A stretch of DNA of 6,340 nt, from positions 1 through 6,340 of the forward strand of contig JAUYEQ010000369.1 in NCBI GenBank assembly GCA_030691295.1. The letters run 5' to 3'. Shown piece by piece: positions 1-5,833 of this stretch (its first letter is position 1; the number at the start of each line of letters is the position of its first letter). A model generated the notes under the pieces. It made no database searches and was not told the DNA's origin. It saw only the letters and a program-made list of their open reading frames with translations. The position numbers were made by a program, and so were the translations under genes. Source of the DNA: Bacteroidota bacterium. GTDB taxonomy: Bacteria > Bacteroidota > Bacteroidia > Bacteroidales > Prolixibacteraceae.

Positions 1-1295
1 AAAAATAAGGAATAAATCAGATGCCGCGAACCATTCAGATAAGAAGAAACACTTATCTGGCAGGTTTTCGACACAAAAATCATCAGCAAAACTTTTTCAA
101 AGAGATATGCCACAACGGTTCCGTAGGCTATTCCAACCAGACCCCATATCTGAACGAAAAAAAGACTGAAGGTCACATTCACAATGATTTCCAGAAGCGA
201 TGCCCACATAATCAGCTTTGTTTTTTGTAGTCCGATCAGGATGGTTTGAGGGAATAAAAGTCTGCTGATAATCAGGAGTAAATAAATATTAAATATTGTG
301 GCGCTCTGTGCAAAACCCACATTAAAAACTACCGGAAAAGCCCAATGTGATACCATCATTAACAGTCCTGAAAGTGGGAACATCCAGTTTCCGAGCTTTT
401 GGGCATTTCGCCTGATTTTTTCGAGATTGAATTGAAGGTTTGAACGGTCGGAAAATCCGGGCAACATGGATGTACTGAAAGCGTTGGCCATCAGGAGAAC
501 CAAAGGGAATTCGCGCGCACCATACCTGAAAACGGCAAAAGTTGCTTCGTCAAAATACGAGGTGACAATAAAACTATCGATGTATTGAGCCGAACCGCTG
601 AGGAACATTGATAAAATGAGTGGTGATGAACTGCGCAGATGCTTTCGGATAAATGACCAATCGAAAGTTGGTGCTGCATTTCTGAAAAGTACAACCAGCA
701 GCCATCCGAAACGAAAGACGGCGCTGGCAATAAGTCCGGCCAAACTGTATTCTATTCCAAAACCAAAAACCGGAGGAATAATTACCAGAAAGAACATCAG
801 GAAAAATGAAGATCCACCATAAATTATCATCTGTTTCCCCTGATTTTTTATCAGATAAATGTATTCGACCAAACTGGCCGGTGTTGATACTAAAAGATAA
901 ATTAACAGGTAGGATAAATAGGGGAGAGAAGGTTTTTTCAGTAAAAAGCCTGATATTGAATGTTCAAAAACGAGTAGAAATAAGCCTGACAAAACTGACA
1001 AACCAGTAATTAAATAAAATACATTGAATAAAACCGGTGATTTGCGTGAGATGGTTTCATTGCTTACAAGCGGCAGGAAACCCTGAATCAAACCGTTCAA
1101 CCAAAAAAAACTGACGGCTCCAGCGATTAGCAAAAAGGTTTCGTATTGCCCGATTTCGGAAATTGACAACCCTGATTTTGCAAAGACAATACCAATTAGC
1201 ATCAGGGTTGAAAACCGCAAAAGCTGAAAGATCTGCAAGGCTGAAATATGGCTGAATTTTGGTCTCAATAGAAAAAGGGATAAACGGTCAATCAT
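1..1295 (-). CDS. Polysaccharide/oligosaccharide flippase-like membrane protein (3' end outside window)
   Basis: An uninterrupted frame of 431 codons starts at the ATG at 1295-1293 and leaves the window at base 1 without a stop, so the C-terminus is missing. The product is strongly hydrophobic, with successive membrane segments (for example near residues 20-40, 52-75, 88-110 and 124-142) separated by short basic loops, as in Wzx/MOP-superfamily exporters that flip lipid-linked sugars across the inner membrane. A mid-protein segment reads SGSAQYIDSFIVTSYF followed by YGAREFP, which resembles the region after the central loop in polysaccharide-biosynthesis flippases. Family members are usually about 430-500 residues, so only a short tail should be lacking. 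MIDRLSLFLLRPKF is a plausible start and a promoter-like site lies just upstream. The substrate cannot be told; no glycosyltransferase is visible in the window. A MATE-type exporter is a less likely alternative. Confidence 0.82.
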   Translation of the reverse strand, partial: MIDRLSLFLLRPKFSHISALQIFQLLRFSTLMLIGIVFAKSGLSISEIGQYETFLLIAGAVSFFWLNGLIQGFLPLVSNETISRKSPVLFNVFYLITGLSVLSGLFLLVFEHSISGFLLKKPSLPYLSYLLIYLLVSTPASLVEYIYLIKNQGKQMIIYGGSSFFLMFFLVIIPPVFGFGIEYSLAGLIASAVFRFGWLLVVLFRNAAPTFDWSFIRKHLRSSSPLILSMFLSGSAQYIDSFIVTSYFDEATFAVFRYGAREFPLVLLMANAFSTSMLPGFSDRSNLQFNLEKIRRNAQKLGNWMFPLSGLLMMVSHWAFPVVFNVGFAQSATIFNIYLLLIISRLLFPQTILIGLQKTKLIMWASLLEIIVNVTFSLFFVQIWGLVGIAYGTVVAYLFEKVLLMIFVSKTCQISVSSYLNGSRHLIYSLF

Positions 1296-1312
1296 CTAAT
1301 TTTTGAATCGCC

Positions 1313-1343
1313 CAAAACTACGATAAAAGCCTGAGAACATAAA
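1313..1343 (-). promoter_or_regulatory. Bacteroidota-type promoter candidate for the flippase gene
   Basis: On the minus strand TAGTTTTG (1320-1313) matches the Bacteroidota -7 consensus TAnnTTTG at every fixed position. TTTA (1343-1340), a 3 of 4 match to the -33 TTTG box, lies 19 bases upstream. The -7 box ends 17 bases before the flippase ATG, giving a very short leader. In a by-eye scan this was the only perfect -7 match in a minus-strand intergenic region. It suggests the flippase can be transcribed separately from the genes upstream of it. Confidence 0.42.
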
Positions 1344-1350
1344 ATGCGGT

Positions 1351-1422
1351 TCAGTATTCAATTGTTACACCCATTTCTTTCAGCTGATCCGAACTGCGAC
1401 TGAACACTGTAAACTTATAACT
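1351..1422 (-). other. Out-of-frame continuation of the DUF3795 gene (probable frameshifted C-terminus)
   Basis: Directly past the DUF3795 stop, another minus-strand frame encodes 23 residues ending at TGA 1353-1351. It contains SYKFTVFSRSSDQLKEMG and ends in TIEY. It has the composition of a normal protein domain edge, with alternating strand residues and then a charged helix. It is open upstream only as far as a stop at 1437-1435, so the two frames overlap between about 1415 and 1434, where a one-base change would join them. I infer that the ancestral gene ended here; the alternative is chance coding-like sequence. Confidence 0.5.
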
Positions 1423-1855
1423 GCGGCCCGTTCCCTACAACAATTTTGCCCTTGTAATATTTCATTTTGATTTCTCCGGAACGCTCGGTAAATGCTTTCA
1501 GTCCGATTTGGTTAATCAGGCAAAGGTTAAAAACTTTCAGGTTATGAGGCAGAACATCGGCGCGGTCGGCGCATGGCTGAAGGCGGTTGCAGGGAAAATC
1601 GGTGCAGGCCGAGCAAAACTCTAATTCATTTTCCCTTACGCATGTCCAGGTATCGCAAACTGTTGGTTTTACCGGGCAATTTCCTTCAATGGCGCGACAT
1701 CCGGGGCAGGGAAGCTTTTCTTTTGGAATCCCCAGTTGAAGGAGATAGTTGTACAAATTTTGGTCGTCTTTGCAGAGGTGCAATTCACAAATTCCGCAAT
1801 CAATGCCACATGGCGCCACCATGCTAAGGCGTTCGTTGATCGTATTTCGTTCCAT
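1415..1855 (-). CDS. DUF3795 cysteine-rich protein, probably C-terminally truncated by frameshift
   Basis: From the ATG at 1855 this encodes 146 residues with 14 cysteines. The N-terminus MVAPCGIDCGIC, followed by LHLC, is the hallmark of DUF3795 proteins, and further pairs (CPGC, CSAC, FPC, QPC) could bind zinc or an iron-sulfur cluster. Family function is unknown. The protein looks cytosolic, with no signal peptide or membrane segment. The frame extends to a TTG at 1885, but I prefer ATG 1855; ATG 1822, immediately before VAPCG, is also possible since many relatives begin there. The reading frame ends abruptly after KGKIVVGNGPQL, and plausible C-terminal sequence continues in another frame to 1351. 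It lies 127 bases after the CPBP gene and 119 bases before the flippase, all on one strand. Confidence 0.8.
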   Translation of the reverse strand: MERNTINERLSMVAPCGIDCGICELHLCKDDQNLYNYLLQLGIPKEKLPCPGCRAIEGNCPVKPTVCDTWTCVRENELEFCSACTDFPCNRLQPCADRADVLPHNLKVFNLCLINQIGLKAFTERSGEIKMKYYKGKIVVGNGPQL

Positions 1856-1982
1856 AGTGTAATGTGAAGAATTATAATTTTCCAACGAAACTACGCCCGT
1901 TTTCCCAGTGCTGCAATTTATTGTTCCTGAATGGCCGCAAAGCGGGGATGAAAACTGGGTTTGTCGACTTGTATTGAAATGT

Positions 1983-2711
1983 TCAGCCCATCACGCCCAG
2001 TGAAACCATGATAAATGCCAGGCCATTTACCAAAGCATGAATATAAATTCCAACCCATGTATTTTGTGTTTTTTGAACAGCCCACGGAAGAATGAACAGG
2101 ATGGGAATCAGCAAAATCAAGAGTTGAATGCCAAAACAAATGTGAAATAATACCCAAAGTATCGCATTGAAAAACCACGCCCTGTTGCCCAGACTGATTT
2201 CCTGACGCGGCAAAATATATCCGCGCCACATCAGTTCTTCCCCGAAAATGTTGAAGAAAAACATGAACAGCCAAACCAAGAGCAGAAAGCGTTCATTCCC
2301 CTGGAATGGCTCAAACTGCATGAACGATGGTGTTGTTTCAATTTCAGAAATACCAAACTGAATGTGCAGAAATTTAGAAATGCCCATTATTGCTCCGGTA
2401 AGCATCAGCACTGCCAACGTAGAACGCAAAGCGAATTTCCAGTCGCGCACCGACATTTTCCGGAGCCGAAGTCTGCTAAAAATTTCAGATTTGGTTTGGA
2501 AACCATCTTTTCGAGCCAGATAAAAAGCCAGCAGGAACAACGGCATAAAAATGAGTGATCCACCAATGAACCAGCTCAATGTGGGGTGAAGTCCGTAACT
2601 TTTGTGCAGCATCGGAATTAAAATCCGGCAAATAATCAAAAACAGAATGGACGGAATTCCGAATAGGAGTAACGCTTTGGTGGTGCTGATTGGTTTGATC
2701 GTTGGATTCAT
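1983..2711 (-). CDS. CPBP family intramembrane glutamic endopeptidase
   Basis: The 242-residue product has about seven predicted membrane segments (near 13-35, 45-66, 93-112, 142-158, 178-193, 195-213 and 221-241). It carries the CPBP (CAAX protease and bacteriocin-processing, Abi) motifs in order: EELMWRG (E158, E159, R163), the FNAILWVLFH segment with H190, and HALVN with H225 and N229. These are the residues expected to form the active site within the membrane. Family members include CAAX prenyl proteases, bacteriocin self-immunity proteins and membrane anchors; the substrate here is unknown. Its ATG (2711-2709) overlaps the TGA of the D-amino-acid aminotransferase gene (2710-2708), so it is probably translated by coupling. 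Length is typical for the family. After its stop, another frame stays open to a TAA at 1920-1918, which is weak evidence for an altered C-terminus. Confidence 0.9.
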   Translation of the reverse strand: MNPTIKPISTTKALLLFGIPSILFLIICRILIPMLHKSYGLHPTLSWFIGGSLIFMPLFLLAFYLARKDGFQTKSEIFSRLRLRKMSVRDWKFALRSTLAVLMLTGAIMGISKFLHIQFGISEIETTPSFMQFEPFQGNERFLLLVWLFMFFFNIFGEELMWRGYILPRQEISLGNRAWFFNAILWVLFHICFGIQLLILLIPILFILPWAVQKTQNTWVGIYIHALVNGLAFIMVSLGVMG

Positions 2712-3553
2712 AAAAGTCGTGTTTGATCGAAGAATTTCTCCTGAATGAAAAGTGTAACCGGTCCGGGTTTCCCATTGCCTACCAAAATGTCGTCGAATTG
2801 GACAACCGGGGTAACTTCGCTGCCGGTACCAACAATCATCATTTCATCCATATTGGCCAGGTCGGAAGCCGGAATTCCTTCTTCAATAACCTGAATATTG
2901 TGATCTTTACAAATTTCAAATACCACTTTTTTGGTAATTCCCGGTAAAATCTGGTTCGAGTCGGGATGCGTATAAACGATACCGTTTTTCACAGCCAAAA
3001 AACTGGAATGTGAACCTTCTGTAACCACGCCGTTTCGGATAAAAATGGCTTCGTCCGCATCTTGTTCGTGCGCTTTTTGAGCTGCAAGTACGTTGGCAAG
3101 CAGCGATATCGATTTTATATCGCAACGCAACCAGCGAATGTCTTCGGTAGTGATTATTTTAACCCCGTTTTTGAGTTGATCTGGCTTGGAGGCAAACGGA
3201 AAAACGGTAGCGTAAACCGTAGGCTTAATGTCGTTGGGGAAACGGTGAATACGGGAATGACTTCCACGCGTTATTTGCAGGTAAATGCCGGCCTCCTGAT
3301 TGGCCAATCCGTTCTTTTCGAGCAATTCCTGAAAAACGAATTCAAGCTGATCGGTATCCCTGTATTCGATTTGAACTTCATTCAGGCTCCTTTTCAGCCG
3401 TTCCAAATGATCTGCATATCTGTAAGGCTTTCCGCCGTAATATTTGATGACTTCATAAATGCCATCAGCAAAGTTAAATCCCCGGTCTTCGGGAGAAATC
3501 GTAGCTTCCGTTTTTGGAATCAGGTTGCCGTTTAGGTATATTATTTCACTCAT
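2708..3553 (-). CDS. dat: D-amino-acid aminotransferase (PLP fold type IV)
   Basis: The 281-residue cytosolic enzyme is expected to swap amino groups between D-amino acids (classically D-alanine) and 2-oxo acids such as 2-oxoglutarate, giving D-glutamate and similar products. Visible class IV features are RGFNFADGIYEVIK (Y33), catalytic lysine K147 in RCDIKSISLL, E179 in VVTEGS, the LPGIT loop near 203-207 and the GTGSEVTPV cofactor loop near 242-250. The SEVTPV form, with R101 and H103 in TRGSHSRIHRFP (the carboxylate-binding pair of Bacillus D-amino-acid transaminase), favours this over branched-chain aminotransferase or aminodeoxychorismate lyase. The frame runs further up to a GTG at 3586, but homology begins at MSEIIYLNGN, so ATG 3553 is chosen. 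Length matches the family. The TGA overlaps the start of the CPBP protease gene. The products could serve peptidoglycan synthesis, but no other wall gene is present here. Confidence 0.92.
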   Translation of the reverse strand: MSEIIYLNGNLIPKTEATISPEDRGFNFADGIYEVIKYYGGKPYRYADHLERLKRSLNEVQIEYRDTDQLEFVFQELLEKNGLANQEAGIYLQITRGSHSRIHRFPNDIKPTVYATVFPFASKPDQLKNGVKIITTEDIRWLRCDIKSISLLANVLAAQKAHEQDADEAIFIRNGVVTEGSHSSFLAVKNGIVYTHPDSNQILPGITKKVVFEICKDHNIQVIEEGIPASDLANMDEMMIVGTGSEVTPVVQFDDILVGNGKPGPVTLFIQEKFFDQTRLL

Positions 3554-3580
3554 AGTTGTTGATTTGGTATTAACCACAAA

Positions 3581-3600
3581 GTACACGAAGGTACACGAAG
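3581..3600. repeat. Two perfect tandem copies of a 10-base unit
   Basis: GTACACGAAG occurs twice in direct succession, preceded by ACCACAAA, in the gap between the MDR and dat genes. Sequences of the general form CCACAAAG..ACACGAAG recur between genes in Bacteroidota by general experience, but I can only see this one site. It lies about 30 bases upstream of the dat start and could influence its promoter or be inert. Confidence 0.6.
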
Positions 3601-3620
3601 CATTACAATTCCCTTACGTG

Positions 3621-3678
3621 CCACGCAAAATCTTCTCCATCTTCCTGCCCTTCGCCAACTCATCCACCAACTTTTGTA
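3621..3678 (-). repeat. 3' flank of the intact MDR gene, also present beside the broken copy
   Basis: The 58 bases after the MDR stop codon are closely matched by 5781-5833 next to the pseudogene. The match is identical over CCACGCAAAATCT and nearly so over the following TTCGCCAACTCATC block, with a few short gaps. Beyond base 3621 the similarity stops. The duplicated unit therefore covered the gene plus this tail. On the minus strand one frame here reads DELAKGRKMEKILRGT and ends at TAA 3616-3614, which may be the relic of another coding sequence. Confidence 0.75.
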
Positions 3679-4644
3679 TCAGTGGGATATCGTTATTACC
3701 ACATTTCCGGTTTTCTGGCCGGTTTCCACATATTTGGCGGCTTCCACCATAAGTTCCAGCGGATAGCTGCGGTCAATTACCGGTTTGAATTGTCCGCTTT
3801 CAACCAACTCTTTCAGGAAAACAACATCTTGTTTATTGATGGTTGGTATCGGAAACAGCAGCTTTTTACCGCCCAGTACCGGGGTGATCAGTGCCAGAAA
3901 AGGGTTTTGTCCGCCTTTGCCCAATTCGGTGGAAATGTAGATGCCTTTGCTTTTCAGGATGGGTTTGCATTTGCCAAACGAACTTTTACCCACGGCATCG
4001 AACACGAAATCGAACCGGTCACCGATTTTCGTAAAATCTTCTTTGGTGTAATCGATCACTGTTTTTGCACCCAATGATCTGATCCGTTCAAGGTGTGGAG
4101 TGGCGCAAACTGCCGTGACTTCGGCACCAAAATACCGGCACAACTGCACGGCAGCCGAACCAATGGCTCCGGTGGCGCCGTTCACCAGTACTTTTTGGCC
4201 GGGAGAAACCTTTGCCTCCCTGATGTCGCACAAAGCGTAATGACTGCCTTCGGTAATTGGAGCCGCTTCTTCGTAAGTCAGATTGGCTGGCATTGTAGTA
4301 AGAGGGCCATCTTCCGCCATTACCAGGTATTCGGCGTGTGCGCCAAAAGTAACGTCGTTGTAGCCAAATACTTTATCGCCCGGCTGAAACAGCTTTACGA
4401 CTTTGCCAACCGCTTCAATTTCTCCGGCAAACTCGTTGCCCAATATCTGGTTTTTAGGCCGGAACAATCCGCTAAAAAATCGCGATATAAAATACTCGGC
4501 GCTCCGGAACCCACAGTCGGTGCGGTTTACAGTAGTGGCGTGTACTTTTACTAACACTTCATTTTCTTTGGGATTTGGTTTCGGTACTTCTGCCAGTTGC
4601 AGCACTTCCGGCGGACCGTATTGGGTATGGATAATGGCTTTCAT
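3679..4644 (-). CDS. Zinc-independent MDR family NAD(P)-dependent oxidoreductase (quinone-reductase-like)
   Basis: The complete 321-residue medium-chain dehydrogenase/reductase starts at ATG 4644 with MKAIIHTQYGPPEVLQL. A GroES-like N-terminal domain (about 1-125, with GNEFAGEIEAVG at 69-80) is followed by a Rossmann domain carrying NGATGAIGSAAVQL (155-168), the dinucleotide-binding loop. The usual zinc-binding GHE motif is GNE and there is no four-cysteine structural-zinc lobe, so this should be a zinc-free, probably NADPH-using reductase of quinones or enones, cytosolic. The substrate cannot be predicted. It lies 87 bases after the KilA-N gene and 126 bases before dat, on the same strand. 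A second, internally deleted copy lies at 5834-6113, so the gene family has been duplicated locally. It ends at GNVVITISH, a normal end for the family. Confidence 0.9.
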   Translation of the reverse strand: MKAIIHTQYGPPEVLQLAEVPKPNPKENEVLVKVHATTVNRTDCGFRSAEYFISRFFSGLFRPKNQILGNEFAGEIEAVGKVVKLFQPGDKVFGYNDVTFGAHAEYLVMAEDGPLTTMPANLTYEEAAPITEGSHYALCDIREAKVSPGQKVLVNGATGAIGSAAVQLCRYFGAEVTAVCATPHLERIRSLGAKTVIDYTKEDFTKIGDRFDFVFDAVGKSSFGKCKPILKSKGIYISTELGKGGQNPFLALITPVLGGKKLLFPIPTINKQDVVFLKELVESGQFKPVIDRSYPLELMVEAAKYVETGQKTGNVVITISH

Positions 4645-4686
4645 AGATGGTATGTATTTGGATGAACTACAAAGAATTCAAAGGTT

Positions 4687-4755
4687 TTTCCGGGTTTCTA
4701 CTGAAGTTCCCTCATCTCATTGGATTCCTGATTATTTCAATAATTTCCGGGTTTC
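4687..4755. repeat. 12-base direct repeat at and after the 3' end of the KilA-N gene
   Basis: TTTCCGGGTTTC occurs at 4744-4755, inside the last codons of the KilA-N gene, and again at 4687-4698 in the gap downstream. On the minus strand the genic copy encodes VETRK before LLK-stop; the second copy, read in its own frame, gives VETRKNL-stop. This looks like a remnant of a second KilA-N gene tail or a small tandem duplication. Confidence 0.55.
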
Positions 4756-5544
4756 AACTTCCTGCAAAATTTTCATTTGTTGAATGGCTATCTGGTTCAA
4801 TTTAATTAACCTTTCTTTTTGTGGCATATTCTCATTGATGAATACTGCATTCAAATTTTCCATATTTGATAGGCAAATTAATTCGTTGATGTTTGCATAA
4901 TCACGAATATTTCCTTTTAAATCGGGGTTTGCATCGCGCCACTGTTTTGCAGTGATTCCAAACATGGCTACATTAAGCACATCGGCCTCATTAGCATAAA
5001 CGATTGATTTTTGTTTTTCCGAAAGCTCTTTGGGTAAAAGGTTTTGCTTAATGGCATCGGTGTGTATATGATAGTTGAGCTTTGCCAATTCACGCTTTGC
5101 CGACCAGCCCAATAGTTTTTGTTCTTCTTTCTTAAGTCGTTGAAATTCTGTAATTAAGTACATTTTGAATGGCACACTTATGGCAGAGCCAAACTCAAAA
5201 GCGATGTCTTTGTGGGCATAAGTTCCCCCATATTTTCCCTTCCTTACTAAAATTCCAATGGCATCTGTTTTTTCAATCCATTCAGAGGCACTAAGTACAA
5301 AACCTGGCATGCCTGCCTGCATTTTAAAGTGGTCAGATTCCACCACTTTAAAATTTGGATTATTAATCTGTTCCCAAACACTCAAAAATTCAATTGCATA
5401 TCTTGTTCTGAGCCAATTCTTGATTATATCGGCTGCTCTACTTTCACTTTCTTTGGCGTTAGCCATATCTGTCAGCGAAATGTAATCCCTATCTTCGATA
5501 GATAGGACCGTAATCTCGGTATTCTCTACTTTAATTTTTACCAT
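4732..5544 (-). CDS. KilA-N domain protein
   Basis: The 270-residue soluble protein has a KilA-N DNA-binding domain at about residues 15-135, including DYISLTDMA near 20-28, a NWLRTRYAIEFL helix near 43-54, VLSASEWI near 83-90 and GGTYAHKDIAFEF near 106-118. A C-terminal region from about 145 follows, with ELAKLNYHIHTDAIK, YANEADVLNVAMFG, AKQWRD and GNIRDYA. By recall this whole layout belongs to a widespread, horizontally spread KilA-N family of unknown role, related to phage/virus DNA-binding proteins and anti-repressors. It starts at ATG 5544 (MVKIKVENTEI); no clear Shine-Dalgarno is seen. It lies between the broken and intact copies of the MDR gene. A 13-base perfect inverted repeat is embedded in the coding sequence, and its last codons are partly repeated just downstream. 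Function as a transcription regulator is possible but unproven. Confidence 0.9.
   Translation of the reverse strand: MVKIKVENTEITVLSIEDRDYISLTDMANAKESESRAADIIKNWLRTRYAIEFLSVWEQINNPNFKVVESDHFKMQAGMPGFVLSASEWIEKTDAIGILVRKGKYGGTYAHKDIAFEFGSAISVPFKMYLITEFQRLKKEEQKLLGWSAKRELAKLNYHIHTDAIKQNLLPKELSEKQKSIVYANEADVLNVAMFGITAKQWRDANPDLKGNIRDYANINELICLSNMENLNAVFINENMPQKERLIKLNQIAIQQMKILQEVETRKLLK
5321..5354. repeat. Perfect 13-base inverted repeat inside the KilA-N gene
   Basis: ATTTTAAAGTGGT (5321-5333) is the exact reverse complement of 5342-5354, with an 8-base loop between. It falls within the codons for FKVVESDHFKM, at about residues 65-75 of the KilA-N protein. It could form an mRNA hairpin or a protein-binding palindrome; it may also arise by chance from the similar FK codon runs in the two arms. 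Confidence 0.7.
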
Positions 5545-5780
5545 TTCTCAAAATTTTAATTTTAAATCCATCGAGTTCGAGGGGTTTAAAATCTATAATT
5601 ATTCAACCGTTTTTTCTTATTCAATTACAGTTTCTACAAATTCAACGCCCCAAACATCGGCGAATATTTTACTGATTTTCTTTTCAGCTTCGGTTTTCAT
5701 TTTGCTAATGCCGCTTATAATCTGCATTTGCGAAACTCAGTTATGAGTGGGCAGCGCCGGATTTTACGACATCCTATGAG
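5545..5780. other. Gene-poor gap upstream of the KilA-N gene
   Basis: About 236 bases between the KilA-N start and the edge of the duplicated MDR flank. The only coding-like content is a 36-codon ORF at 5617-5727. No tRNA, strong terminator hairpin, complete transposon end or consensus promoter was found. AT-rich sequence just before 5544 presumably holds the KilA-N promoter, but no good TAnnTTTG match with a partner box is visible. Confidence 0.5.
5617..5727 (-). CDS. Short ORF of unknown nature, possibly a gene remnant
   Basis: An ATG at 5727 opens 36 codons ending in TAA at 5619-5617. The product begins MQIISGISKMKTEAEKKI and ends with FADVWGVEFVETVIE. A charged, helix-prone start and a hydrophobic/acidic end give it a protein-like composition, and it is too short to be a typical enzyme. 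A second ATG (MKTEAEKK) lies ten codons in. An in-frame stop just four codons upstream of the first ATG shows it is not the visible end of a longer intact gene. I do not recognise it. It may be the leftover 3' end of a gene disrupted when this region was rearranged, or a small protein. Confidence 0.3.
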   Translation of the reverse strand: MQIISGISKMKTEAEKKISKIFADVWGVEFVETVIE

Positions 5781-5833
5781 CCACGCAAAATCTGCTTCAT
5801 CTTCCTGCCTTCGCCAACTCATCTGCTTATTTA
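5781..5833 (-). repeat. 3' flank of the MDR pseudogene, duplicate of 3621-3678
   Basis: This block matches the sequence after the intact MDR gene from CCACGCAAAATCT up to the stop codon, with a few substitutions and about five missing bases. It shows that the duplication extended beyond the coding sequence. Similarity ends at about 5780. Confidence 0.75.

Noticed and set aside
491..730. 79-codon minus-strand ORF within the flippase region
   Set aside because: It is out of frame with the continuous 431-codon membrane-protein frame that covers the same bases.
21..1009. Three short plus-strand ORFs at the left end
   Set aside because: They are antisense to the flippase gene, low in complexity and without recognisable features.
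1918..2274. 118-codon minus-strand ORF overlapping the CPBP gene
   Set aside because: Most of it is a shifted frame over the CPBP active-site region; only its last ~20 codons are of possible interest and are noted separately.
3062..3535. 157-codon plus-strand ORF opposite the dat gene
   Set aside because: It lies antisense to the well-supported aminotransferase, and its translation shows no family motif and looks like a reversed shadow of conserved codons.
4093..4554. 153-codon plus-strand ORF opposite the MDR gene
   Set aside because: It overlaps the GroES-like and Rossmann coding region on the other strand; the composition (rich in G, F, S, R) is typical of antisense shadows.
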